The notes beneath the pieces were generated by a model. That model ran no database searches, was not told the DNA's origin, and saw only the letters and a list, made by a program, of their open reading frames with translations. The position numbers were made by a program, and so were the translations under genes. Of a DNA stretch of 43,071 bases, positions 1 to 8,043 are shown piece after piece. The stretch covers positions 1 through 43,071 of the forward strand of contig DKYT01000025.1 in NCBI GenBank assembly GCA_002492465.1, in the 5' to 3' direction. This DNA is from Lachnospiraceae bacterium UBA7093. GTDB lineage: Bacteria; Bacillota; Clostridia; Lachnospirales; Lachnospiraceae. Position 1 is the stretch's first letter, and every line of letters begins with the position of its first letter.

Positions 1-32
1 AGTTGTCCGGGGTTCGAGTCCCCGGTGGCTCA
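1..32 (+). tRNA. tRNA 3' end, partial (possibly tRNA-Lys)
   Basis: The window opens inside a tRNA. A T-arm is clear: stem CGGGG, loop TTCGAGT, stem CCCCG. It is followed by the 3' acceptor strand GTGGCTC and discriminator A at 32. The 5' acceptor strand should therefore be GAGCCAC, which fits Firmicutes tRNA-Lys best, but the anticodon lies outside the window. CCA is not encoded; TTT follows the discriminator. Confidence 0.85.
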
Positions 33-249
33 TTTGATCTAATAATTCTCTTTCATTTCTGTCACGTACATTGTGATATGTTCTTGTGGTTTTTTATTCT
101 TACGGTGCATTCCAATAAATATTTTTGATAGTATGATAACTAAGTACAGGTAAATAATCGCATTTCATGTACAAGCTATTGCTTTTTTTGCGGCGTTATA
201 GTATTTTTATAAAGTAATTTTGACTGTTTACACAGTGAGGGAAAGTATT

Positions 250-645
250 ATGAAAAAAATTATGGTGTTGTTTTTTACTTGCAGTCTGTTGCTATGTCTT
301 GCAGCTGGTTGCGCTGACGTAGCAAATGTATCCAGGGAAAGCGGTGCAGATAGGGAGACGGTTTCTAATTATGATATGCAGGTAGTGGAAGCGGCGGTTA
401 CGGAAGAAGGCTATTACATATTAGAAGGCTATCTCCATGAAATCGGAAAGCATGATTTTACATTGGAATTGGAGGAAGGGGACTTTCTTTCCTTTCAGTT
501 AGCGCCTGAAACGATGATTTATACAGGTGAAGAAAAGGGAATGGAGGAAGGACAAAGGATCCGGGTTGTCTTTGATATGAAAGCGGATGAACCGCAAACG
601 GAAAAGGCGCTGGTGATTGCCATTACTACATTAGGGGAAATGTAA
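250..645 (+). CDS. small secreted lipoprotein of unknown function
   Basis: This encodes a 131-residue predicted lipoprotein. The ATG at 250 is chosen because it opens a classic signal peptide (MKK, hydrophobic core, lipobox LAAGC) and follows a GTGAGG ribosome binding site near 235; an in-frame upstream start at 220 would put extra residues before the signal. The mature part has about 110 residues. It is acidic, and the second half (YYILEGYLHEI ... GQRIRVVFDM) looks like a small all-beta fold, possibly OB-like. That fold call is a guess from the strand pattern. I do not recognise the family. It is monocistronic between the tRNA and the HD-domain gene, and the next 100 bases are A+T-rich. Confidence 0.75.
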   Translation: MKKIMVLFFTCSLLLCLAAGCADVANVSRESGADRETVSNYDMQVVEAAVTEEGYYILEGYLHEIGKHDFTLELEEGDFLSFQLAPETMIYTGEEKGMEEGQRIRVVFDMKADEPQTEKALVIAITTLGEM

Positions 646-757
646 ATTTTATGTTAATTTTTACTTTTTTAAACACATTTCATACATGAATCCCGTTATA
701 TATGATACAATATATAGCTGGGAGCAAAAGACTGTGCGCGATGCAGAGGATGGAATT

Positions 758-1306
758 ATGAGAAAGCATCAAAGGTATGAGAAGGAAATAGAAAAGTTAA
801 GAAAGAGACATCAAAAAAAGAGAGAGCTTTACAGGCTGCTGAAGGAAAACGCTTCGGATATTTTAGAGTCCCGGAATTTTCAGAGCACCAGAAATTATAT
901 TCAGCATGGAACAATACCGGTGCACAGACATTGCATCGACGTAGCGCGAGAGAGCATTGCGATCAGCAAGTTTCTGGGAATTCCCTGCAATGAAAGGGAG
1001 CTGATCAGGGGCGCGCTTTTGCATGATTATTTTTTGTATGACTGGCATGATAAGACAAGAGAGAATTATCAAAGTCTCCATGGCTTTTATCATCCCGGTA
1101 TAGCGTTGAAAAATGCCAGCAGGGAATATAATCTTACGCCCCGGGAAAGGGATATTATCAAAAAGCATATGTGGCCGCTTACGATAGTACCGCCCCGTTG
1201 CAGGGAAGCGTGGATTGTAACCACCGCTGATAAATATTGCTCATTATTGGAAACCTTAAAGCTGCGCAGGGGTGCAGGAAAAACACGAATAAGGGTAACA
1301 GGATGA
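758..1306 (+). CDS. HD-domain metal-dependent phosphohydrolase family protein
   Basis: The predicted protein has 182 residues. The N-terminal 50 are charged and helical. An HD fold follows with metal-ligand candidates H58 (in HRHCID), the H89-D90 pair (ALLHDYFLYDWH), H137 and D158 (TTADKY). HD proteins hydrolyse phosphomonoesters, phosphodiesters or nucleotides; the substrate here cannot be told. I choose ATG 758 over an in-frame ATG at 686 because AGAGGATGG precedes 758, while the 686 ATG has no ribosome binding site and lies in promoter-like sequence (TATATGATACAAT near 699-709). Its TGA overlaps the ATG of the decarboxylase at 1303, so the two are translationally coupled. The function is unassigned. 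Confidence 0.8.
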   Translation: MRKHQRYEKEIEKLRKRHQKKRELYRLLKENASDILESRNFQSTRNYIQHGTIPVHRHCIDVARESIAISKFLGIPCNERELIRGALLHDYFLYDWHDKTRENYQSLHGFYHPGIALKNASREYNLTPRERDIIKKHMWPLTIVPPRCREAWIVTTADKYCSLLETLKLRRGAGKTRIRVTG

Positions 1307-2730
1307 AAAAGGGACTGTTTGAATATTTGAAAGAGTATAGTGACAGCGATTTTTATCCTTTTCACATGCCGGGGCATAAAAGAAATACAGAGAGCGGTTC
1401 TCTGGGGGAAATGTACCGATATGATTTTACAGAGATAGAGGGATTTGATAATCTCCATCAACCGGAATCGATTATCCGGGATGCCCAGATGCGCGCGGCT
1501 GAATTGTATCATTCAGAAGAAACCTATTTCCTTGTGAATGGCAGTACTGTGGGGCTGTTAAGCGCTGTTTCAGCAATTGCACACAGGGCGGGAAAATTGA
1601 TTATTGCCAGAAATTGCCATAAAGCCGTATATCATGCGGCTTTTTTAAATCATATGGAGCTTTCTTATGTATATCCTGAAGTGATAACAGACTATGATCT
1701 GGCAGGTGAAGTTTCTGTGAAGGCATTGGAGAAGGTTATAAAGGAAATTCTGGAATTGTCAGGCGCAGAAACGGAGCAGGCAGACAGGGTAATTGCCGGG
1801 GTGGTAATTACATCGCCTACCTATGAAGGGATTTCCTCCGATGTAAAGGGAATTGCAGAACTGGTTCATGGATATGGGATTCCCCTGATTGTGGATCAGG
1901 CACATGGGGCGCATTTTGGAATGCATCCAGCTTATCCTCCCAATGGGGTGGAGGAGGGTGCGGATCTTGTGGTTCACAGTGTTCACAAAACTCTTCCGGC
2001 GCCTACTCAGACGGCGCTTTTACATAAGAATGGCAATTTGATCGATGGGGAAAGGTTGAGAAAATACCTTCGGATCTATCAGTCCAGCAGTCCTTCTTAT
2101 CTTTTGATGGCGGGAATTGACGAGGCGGTGAAACTGACAAAGGAGGAAGGCTTTGAACGGCTGGATAGGATGCTGCTTTTTCGGAATTGCTTTTTAAACG
2201 AAATGAAGAACTGCAGGCATATTCGCCTGTGCCCTTTGACGGAGCCGGGAAAGCTGGTGTTATCTGTGCGGGGCTGTTCCATAACGGGACAAAAACTTAA
2301 TCAGCTTTTACGGGAAAGATATCGGCTGGAGATGGAAATGGCTTCAGGAAGCTATGTGGTTGCCATTATAACCATGATGGACCGGGAAGAAGGCTTTGAG
2401 CGGCTTTTACACGGGCTGAAGGAAATTGATGGGGAAATTGCAGAGGGAGGAAAAGAGGATATATTGTCATGGACAGAGCTACGTCCTGAACTGCATTTAC
2501 AAATGAAGGAGGCTTATACAATGCCGTATGCGGAAGCGGAACTGGCGGAAGCGGAGGGAAAAACAGCGGCGGAATTTGTGAATTTATATCCTCCGGGAAT
2601 TCCATTATTAGTGCCGGGAGAAAAAATCGACATGTCGTGTATAGAAGTGATAGGTTTTTATATAAAAAATGGCTATACTGTTAATGGAATTAATAAAAAT
2701 AAAATAAAAGTGGTAAAACCGCTTAAATGA
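1303..2730 (+). CDS. Orn/Lys/Arg decarboxylase (YaaO/SpeA-type, PLP-dependent)
   Basis: A 475-residue fold-type I PLP enzyme of the group III amino-acid decarboxylases, which turn arginine, lysine or ornithine into the amine. Visible motifs are HMPGHKR near the N terminus, the phosphate-binding NGSTVG at 79-84, D198-H201 (VDQAHGAHFG) and the PLP lysine K229 in HSVHKTLPAPTQ. It lacks the N-terminal response-regulator-like wing of the large enterobacterial enzymes and matches Bacillus YaaO/SpeA in length. In Bacillus subtilis yaaO heads the tmk-yaaR-holB cluster; the gene holds the same relative place here. Start ATG 1303 overlaps the upstream stop. Substrate preference cannot be read from the sequence. 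Confidence 0.93.
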   Translation: MKKGLFEYLKEYSDSDFYPFHMPGHKRNTESGSLGEMYRYDFTEIEGFDNLHQPESIIRDAQMRAAELYHSEETYFLVNGSTVGLLSAVSAIAHRAGKLIIARNCHKAVYHAAFLNHMELSYVYPEVITDYDLAGEVSVKALEKVIKEILELSGAETEQADRVIAGVVITSPTYEGISSDVKGIAELVHGYGIPLIVDQAHGAHFGMHPAYPPNGVEEGADLVVHSVHKTLPAPTQTALLHKNGNLIDGERLRKYLRIYQSSSPSYLLMAGIDEAVKLTKEEGFERLDRMLLFRNCFLNEMKNCRHIRLCPLTEPGKLVLSVRGCSITGQKLNQLLRERYRLEMEMASGSYVVAIITMMDREEGFERLLHGLKEIDGEIAEGGKEDILSWTELRPELHLQMKEAYTMPYAEAELAEAEGKTAAEFVNLYPPGIPLLVPGEKIDMSCIEVIGFYIKNGYTVNGINKNKIKVVKPLK

Positions 2731-2747
2731 ATATAAAGGAGAATAGA

Positions 2748-4160
2748 ATGAGAAAAACAAAAATTATCTGTACCATAGGTCCTGCAAGCGAAAGTGAGGA
2801 AAAATTACGGGAATTAATGCTTGCCGGCATGAATGTTGCCCGTTTTAATTTTTCCCATGGCACCCATGAGGAACATAAGAAAAAATTTGACAGGGTGATC
2901 AAAGTCAGCAATGAACTGGGCATTCAGGTTGCAACTATGCTGGATACAAAAGGACCGGAGATCAGACTTAAGGATATTGAAAATGGCAGAACGGAGCTTG
3001 TAACCGGACAGAAATTTATCCTGACCACGGAAGAGGTTTTGGGAAACAATGAAAAGGTTACCATTACCTACAAGAACTTAAAGGACGATATCAGCATAGG
3101 CACCACGATTTTGATTGACGATGGTTTGATTGAAATGGTTGTGGATGCAATCGAAGAGACCGATATAATATGTACAGTGGTAAACGGAGGACCTATTTCC
3201 AATCATAAGGGCGTGAATGTTCCGGGGGCGGTGCTGTCTATGCCCTATATCAGCGAGGTGGACAGAAGCGATATTATGTTTGGCTGCGACATGGGATTTG
3301 ATTTTCTTGCCGCTTCTTTTGTAAGGTGCAGGGAAGACATTCTGGAGGTGAAAAAGATTCTGGATGAACATGGCAGCCATATGAAGGTCATTGCGAAGAT
3401 CGAGAATATGCAGGGCATCCACAATCTGGAGGATATTCTTACAGTTTCCGATGGTATTATGGTAGCGAGAGGGGATATGGGCGTAGAGATTCCCATGGAG
3501 GAAGTGCCGGTTATGCAGAAACGCATGATCAAAATGGCGGAAGCGCAGGGCAAGCATGTCATCACAGCGACCCAGATGTTGGAATCCATGATCAAGAACC
3601 CCAGACCTACCAGGGCGGAGACAACGGACATAGCAAATGCTATTTATGACGGAACTACGGCAATTATGTTGTCGGGAGAAAGCGCTGCCGGTTTATATCC
3701 GGTAGAGGCAGTTAAGACCATGGCAAGGATTGCGGAAAGAACAGAAGAGGATATTGATTATAACGGAAGGATGAAGCGCAGGGAGCACATTGACAATTTC
3801 GACGTAACCACGGCAATTTCCCATGCCACCTGTACAACGGCAATGGATCTGAAGGCGGCGGCAATTATTACCGTAACCATTTCCGGATTTACAGCGGGAA
3901 TGATTGCCCGGTATAAACCTAAATGCCCCATTATTGCATGCAGTGTAAGTCCCAAAACCTGCAGGCAGCTTAGCTTATCCTGGGGAGTGACGCCGGTTTG
4001 GATTGCCAGGGAAAGTACGGCTGAGGATCTGTTTGACGAAGCGGTACGGGCGGCTGAGGAAGCCGGATATATCAAAAAGGGAGACAAGGTCGTTTTAACG
4101 GCAGGAGTTCCCCTGGGAATTTCAGGAAAAACCAATATGATTCGTGTTGTAGAGGTTTAA
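2748..4160 (+). CDS. pyk: pyruvate kinase
   Basis: Pyruvate kinase converts phosphoenolpyruvate plus ADP to pyruvate plus ATP in glycolysis. The protein is 470 residues. It has the N-terminal MRKTKIICTIGPAS, substrate residues R32 and N34-F-S36-H-G, catalytic lysine K217 in IAKIENMQG, metal ligands E219 and D243 (VARGDMGVE), and the TATQMLESM segment. The C-terminal PEP-utiliser extension found in Bacillus pyruvate kinase is absent, so this is the short form. ATG 2748 is preferred because AAAGGAGA lies directly upstream; an in-frame ATG at 2727 overlaps the decarboxylase stop. The gene splits what is in Bacillus the yaaO-tmk junction. Confidence 0.97.
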   Translation: MRKTKIICTIGPASESEEKLRELMLAGMNVARFNFSHGTHEEHKKKFDRVIKVSNELGIQVATMLDTKGPEIRLKDIENGRTELVTGQKFILTTEEVLGNNEKVTITYKNLKDDISIGTTILIDDGLIEMVVDAIEETDIICTVVNGGPISNHKGVNVPGAVLSMPYISEVDRSDIMFGCDMGFDFLAASFVRCREDILEVKKILDEHGSHMKVIAKIENMQGIHNLEDILTVSDGIMVARGDMGVEIPMEEVPVMQKRMIKMAEAQGKHVITATQMLESMIKNPRPTRAETTDIANAIYDGTTAIMLSGESAAGLYPVEAVKTMARIAERTEEDIDYNGRMKRREHIDNFDVTTAISHATCTTAMDLKAAAIITVTISGFTAGMIARYKPKCPIIACSVSPKTCRQLSLSWGVTPVWIARESTAEDLFDEAVRAAEEAGYIKKGDKVVLTAGVPLGISGKTNMIRVVEV

Positions 4161-4165
4161 TTAAT

Positions 4166-4759
4166 ATGGGAAAAATGATATACTTAATGGGGAAGAGTTC
4201 CTCAGGAAAGGATACCATCTATAAAAGGCTGTTGGGATGGGAATCGCTGCATTTAGAAAAAGTAGTACTTTATACCACCCGTCCCATTCGTGCCGGAGAG
4301 ACGGAAGGAAAAGAATATCATTTTACAGATGAAGCGGGATATTTGGAACTGGAAGCACAGGGCAGGATTATTGAGGCGCGTGCTTACCATACATATCATG
4401 GGCTGTGGCGATATTTTACGGTAGATGACGGAAGCATAGATTTGGAGAATCAGAATTATCTGATCATTGGAACCATAGAATCCTACAGGAAGACGGCGGA
4501 TTATTATGGAAGGGAAAAGGTTTTGCCAGTGCTTCTGGAGCTGGACGACGGTATTCGCTTGAAAAGAGCGCTGAACCGGGAAATGCAGCAGGAAAATCCC
4601 AGGTATGAAGAAATGTGCAGGCGTTTTTTGGCGGATGCGGCTGATTTTTCAGATGAAAAGATAAAGGAAGCGCATATAGAGAGAAGATTTTCCAATGAAA
4701 ATTTGAATCATTGCCTTGCGGAAATTAAAAAATATATACAGGAAAGCCTGCAGGAATAG
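4166..4759 (+). CDS. guanylate kinase-like NMP kinase, divergent
   Basis: A 197-residue P-loop kinase of the guanylate kinase family. The Walker A is GKSSSGKD at 9-16, and the GMP-binding signature TTRPIRAGETEGKEYHF at 37-53 keeps T-T-R, R42, G44-E45 and Y51. After that it departs from housekeeping Gmk: the usual segment around VHGNxYGT is replaced by YHTYHGLWRYFT. The gene follows pyk by 5 nucleotides and precedes yaaR, the place where B. subtilis carries thymidylate kinase (tmk). GMP kinase activity is plausible from the signature but the acceptor nucleotide is uncertain, so I give no symbol. Confidence 0.8.
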   Translation: MGKMIYLMGKSSSGKDTIYKRLLGWESLHLEKVVLYTTRPIRAGETEGKEYHFTDEAGYLELEAQGRIIEARAYHTYHGLWRYFTVDDGSIDLENQNYLIIGTIESYRKTADYYGREKVLPVLLELDDGIRLKRALNREMQQENPRYEEMCRRFLADAADFSDEKIKEAHIERRFSNENLNHCLAEIKKYIQESLQE

Positions 4760-4807
4760 AATAGGGCTTTGGGTAAACGGGGTTCTTAGAGAGAGGAGTG
4801 ATCAGCA

Positions 4808-5248
4808 GTGGACATTAAAGTGAATCAGATGACGCCGGTAACACAGCCGGAGGCGGCTGCGCCGGTGCAGGAAGCAGACGGGGCATTTAAATTTACGCTG
4901 GTCAGTCATATTGAAGAGCAGGAATTGCAGGCAAGGTTAAATACTCTCATGGAAGAAATTACCATGCAGGGGGATAAGCTTGCAAAGAAACGGGATATCC
5001 GGGATATGAAAAAGTATAGGGGGCTGGTGAAGGAGTTTATGAATGAGATCGTCAGCAGATCCCACTCCTTCAGCCGTGAAAACTTCCTGGATCGGAAGGG
5101 AAGGCACAGGGTATACGGAATTATCAGGCTGGTGGATGAAAATTTGGATGAGCTGGCAAAGGAGCTGATGAAGGATGAGCAGGATCATCTTGCAATTCTT
5201 TCTAAAATCGGAGAGATCAGAGGTCTGCTGCTGGATATTTTAACGTAA
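4808..5248 (+). CDS. yaaR: YaaR family protein (DUF327)
   Basis: A 146-residue soluble, mostly helical protein. The core RGLVKEFMNEIVSRSHSF and the C-terminal ELAKELMKDEQDHLAILSKIGEIRGLLLDIL are typical of the YaaR family, whose molecular role is not established. It sits directly before holB as in Bacillus, which supports the call. Translation starts at GTG 4808, with GAGGAGTG as ribosome binding site at 4792-4799. The first 25 residues are Pro/Ala-rich and probably disordered. Confidence 0.88.
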   Translation: MDIKVNQMTPVTQPEAAAPVQEADGAFKFTLVSHIEEQELQARLNTLMEEITMQGDKLAKKRDIRDMKKYRGLVKEFMNEIVSRSHSFSRENFLDRKGRHRVYGIIRLVDENLDELAKELMKDEQDHLAILSKIGEIRGLLLDILT

Positions 5249-5323
5249 GGAATCACTATATAATAAACTGATGAAAGTGACAAAGGGACTGGCTGTAGAC
5301 AAACAGCAGAAATGAGAGGGTGT

Positions 5324-6316
5324 ATGAGCAGGTTTGTTGATATTGTGGGGCAGGAACAGCTGAAAGAACATTTGGAAAACGCTATTAGGTTAAATAAGGT
5401 GTCTCATGCTTATATTATCAATGGCGAGAGAAATGCAGGAAAAGAGTTTATTGCAAAGACCTTTGCCATGGCGCTGCAGTGTGAGGACAGGCAGGATGTG
5501 GAGCCATGTCAGGAGTGCCATTCCTGTAAACAGGCTTTAAGCGGCAATCATCCGGATATTATTTTCATCAATCATGAAAAGCCGGGAACCATTGGTGTGG
5601 AAGATATTCGTAAACAGATTAACGGCGATGTGGCAATCAAGCCTTACAGCGGTCCAAGGAAGATTTATATTATGAACGAGGGCGAAAAGATGACGGTGCA
5701 GGCGCAAAATGCGTTGCTGAAGACTTTGGAGGAGCCTCCGGAATATGCCGTGATTTTAATTTTGACCACCAATATGGATTCCTTGCTTCCCACGATATTA
5801 AGCAGGTGCGTGGTTCTGAACATGAAACCGGTGCGGGATGCCCAGATCAAGAAATTTTTAATGGACACTATGGAGATCCCCGATTATAAGGCGGATATCT
5901 GCGCCGCTTTTGCAAGAGGAAATGTGGGCAAGGCAAGACTTTTGGCGAAAAGCGAGGAATTTGACAAGGTAAAGGAAGAAGCGGTTACCCTGTTAAAATA
6001 TATCAACGAGATGGAGCTTAACGAAATTGTTGCCGCCATCAAAAAGATCAATGAATACAAGTTTGACGTCAACGACTATATGGACATCCTTTCTATATGG
6101 TATCGTGATGTGCTGCTGTTTAAGGCGACACATGATGCAAATAACTTGATTTTCAGGGAGGAAATACAGTATATTAGAAAGGTAGCCGACAGAAGCACCT
6201 ACGAGGGCATTGAAAAGATCATCGACGCCCTGGAGAAGTCAAAGCAAAGGCTTTCCGCCAATGTAAACTTTGATTTGACTATGGAGCTTTTGCTGCTGAC
6301 AATTAAAGAGAATTAA
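5324..6316 (+). CDS. holB: DNA polymerase III delta' subunit (clamp loader)
   Basis: The 330-residue delta' subunit of the clamp-loader complex, which helps place the beta sliding clamp on primed DNA. Seen are DIVGQEQLKEHL and HAYIINGERNAGKE at the N terminus, a four-cysteine zinc module (C53, C62, C65, C68), TLEEPPEYAVILILTTN and the SRC motif at 160-162. The P-loop reads GERNAGKE, without the Ser/Thr after Lys; this is expected for delta', which is usually not an active ATPase. ATG 5324 is chosen over ATG 5312 because GAGAGGG lies just before it and the protein then begins MSRFVDIVGQ. Its neighbours yaaR and ricT match the Bacillus order. Confidence 0.94.
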   Translation: MSRFVDIVGQEQLKEHLENAIRLNKVSHAYIINGERNAGKEFIAKTFAMALQCEDRQDVEPCQECHSCKQALSGNHPDIIFINHEKPGTIGVEDIRKQINGDVAIKPYSGPRKIYIMNEGEKMTVQAQNALLKTLEEPPEYAVILILTTNMDSLLPTILSRCVVLNMKPVRDAQIKKFLMDTMEIPDYKADICAAFARGNVGKARLLAKSEEFDKVKEEAVTLLKYINEMELNEIVAAIKKINEYKFDVNDYMDILSIWYRDVLLFKATHDANNLIFREEIQYIRKVADRSTYEGIEKIIDALEKSKQRLSANVNFDLTMELLLLTIKEN

Positions 6317-6333
6317 GTGAGGTTTATAGATTT

Positions 6334-7242
6334 ATGACAAAGGTAATAGGAGTACGTTTCAGGACAGCAGGAAAGATATATTTTTTTGATCCGGGGAAGC
6401 TGGATATTCGGCGCGGAGAGCATGTGATTGTGGAAACCGCAAGAGGGATTGAATATGGAACGGTGGTAGGAGATCCCAGAGAAGTGGCGGAGGATAAGGT
6501 AATCCAGCCCTTAAAGCCGGTGCTTAGAATTGCAACCCAAAGAGACGATGAGCAGGAAGCGGGGAATAAGGTAAAGGAAAAAGAAGCGTTCAAAATCTGC
6601 CTGGAAAAAATACACAAGCATGGTTTGGAAATGAAGCTGATCGATGCAGAGTATACATTTGACAATAATAAGGTGTTGTTTTATTTCACAGCCGACGGAC
6701 GTATTGATTTTAGGGAACTGGTAAAGGATCTTGCCTCTGTGTTTAAAACCAGAATCGAGCTTCGGCAGATCGGCGTCAGAGACGAAACAAAAATATTAGG
6801 GGGAATTGGCATTTGCGGCAGAGAGCTGTGCTGCCACAGGCATTTGTCCGAGTTTGTGCCGGTTTCCATTAAAATGGCAAAGGAGCAGAATCTTTCTTTA
6901 AATCCCACTAAGATCTCCGGCGTGTGCGGCAGACTGATGTGCTGTCTGAAGCATGAGGAGGAAACCTATGAAGAGTTGAACCGCAGACTGCCTAATGTAG
7001 GAGATCATGTGACAACAGAGGATGGGCTGAAGGGAGAGGTGCACAGTGTAAACGTTCTCCGCCAGCTGGTGAAGGTTATTGTGGAGGTCGGAGACGAAAA
7101 GGAGATTCAGGAATACCGTGTAGAACAGTTGCGGTTTAAGCGCAGACATAAGCATAATAAGATAGACGTGCAGGATGAGGAGCTAAAGCAGCTTGAAAAG
7201 CTGGAAAAAGAAGAGGGCAGATCAAAGCTTGACGATAATTGA
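6334..7242 (+). CDS. ricT: PSP1-domain protein RicT (YaaT)
   Basis: A 302-residue PSP1-family protein. In Bacillus, RicT (YaaT) acts with RicA and RicF in an Fe-S protein complex that assists RNase Y in mRNA maturation and affects sporulation and competence. The conserved cysteine clusters are present: C161 with C166-C167 (GICGRELCC) and C198 with C203-C204 (GVCGRLMCC). The C-terminal 40 residues are Lys/Glu-rich. It lies directly after holB as in Bacillus. YabA, which normally follows, is absent; trmN6 follows instead. Partners RicA and RicF are not in this window. Confidence 0.93.
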   Translation: MTKVIGVRFRTAGKIYFFDPGKLDIRRGEHVIVETARGIEYGTVVGDPREVAEDKVIQPLKPVLRIATQRDDEQEAGNKVKEKEAFKICLEKIHKHGLEMKLIDAEYTFDNNKVLFYFTADGRIDFRELVKDLASVFKTRIELRQIGVRDETKILGGIGICGRELCCHRHLSEFVPVSIKMAKEQNLSLNPTKISGVCGRLMCCLKHEEETYEELNRRLPNVGDHVTTEDGLKGEVHSVNVLRQLVKVIVEVGDEKEIQEYRVEQLRFKRRHKHNKIDVQDEELKQLEKLEKEEGRSKLDDN

Positions 7243-7264
7243 TCATACCGGAATGGAGGAAAGG

Positions 7265-7999
7265 ATGATTTCCTTAAAAAAGAATGAGAGGATCGACGAT
7301 CTTCAAAGGAATCACTATAAAATCATTCAGGATCCGGACAGGTTTTGCTTTGGCATGGACGCGGTGCTGCTCTCCGGCTTTGCAAGGGCAAAGGAAGGAG
7401 CAAAAGTCCTTGATTTGGGAACCGGTACAGGTATTATTCCGATTCTTATGACAGCAAAGACAAAGGCGGCGCATTTTACAGGGTTGGAGATTCAGCCTGA
7501 CAGTGCGGATATGGCGCTGCGCAGTGTAAAACTGAATGAACTTGAAGAAAAAATAGAAATTGTTACCGGTGATATAAAAGAAGCAGTCAGTCTTTTCGGA
7601 GCTGCTTCTTTTGATGTAGTGACTTGTAATCCTCCTTATATGACAGAACATCACGGGTTGACCAACCCGGAGGCGCCCAAGGCAATTGCCAGACATGAAC
7701 TGTTGTGCACTTTGGAGGACGTAATCGATCAGAGCAGCAGGCTGTTAAAGCCTGGGGGAAATCTGTATATGGTGCACAGACCTTTCCGTCTGGCAGATTT
7801 GATCGTGCTTTTGCGGCAGTGCAAATTAGAGCCAAAGCGCATGAAACTGGTGTATCCGTTTGTGGACAAGGAGCCTAATATGGTTTTGATAGAAGCAAAC
7901 AGAGGCGGGAGGGCACGAATGAGGGTAGAGAAACCGCTGATCGTTTATCAGAAGCCAGGGGTATATACCGATGAGATCTATGATATTTATGGGTATTAA
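7265..7999 (+). CDS. trmN6: tRNA1(Val) (adenine(37)-N6)-methyltransferase family
   Basis: A 244-residue class I SAM methyltransferase. Motif I is VLDLGTGTGIIP from residue 48 and the catalytic amino-methylase motif NPPY lies at 122-125. The family (E. coli YfiC, Bacillus YabB) methylates N6 of A37 in tRNA1-Val. GGAGG at 7255-7259, five bases before ATG 7265, decides the start; an ATG at 7253 and longer in-frame starts would push further toward or into ricT. The context between ricT and rsmI matches Bacillus yabB. Confidence 0.88.
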   Translation: MISLKKNERIDDLQRNHYKIIQDPDRFCFGMDAVLLSGFARAKEGAKVLDLGTGTGIIPILMTAKTKAAHFTGLEIQPDSADMALRSVKLNELEEKIEIVTGDIKEAVSLFGAASFDVVTCNPPYMTEHHGLTNPEAPKAIARHELLCTLEDVIDQSSRLLKPGGNLYMVHRPFRLADLIVLLRQCKLEPKRMKLVYPFVDKEPNMVLIEANRGGRARMRVEKPLIVYQKPGVYTDEIYDIYGY

Positions 8000-8043
8000 A
8001 TGAAAATCTGCTTTGAGAGAAGCTTTTAGCGGGAGGCAAGATC

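Noticed and set aside
686..757. N-terminal extension of the HD-domain protein from ATG 686
   Set aside because: No ribosome binding site before 686, and the stretch contains promoter-like A+T-rich sequence. ATG 758 has AGAGGATGG upstream.
5357..5447. Loss of function in the HolB P-loop (GERNAGKE)
   Set aside because: A changed P-loop is normal in delta' subunits, so I do not count it as a defect.
7193..7264. Longer start for trmN6 inside ricT
   Set aside because: The strong GGAGG at 7255-7259 points to ATG 7265, and the conserved part of the protein begins after it.
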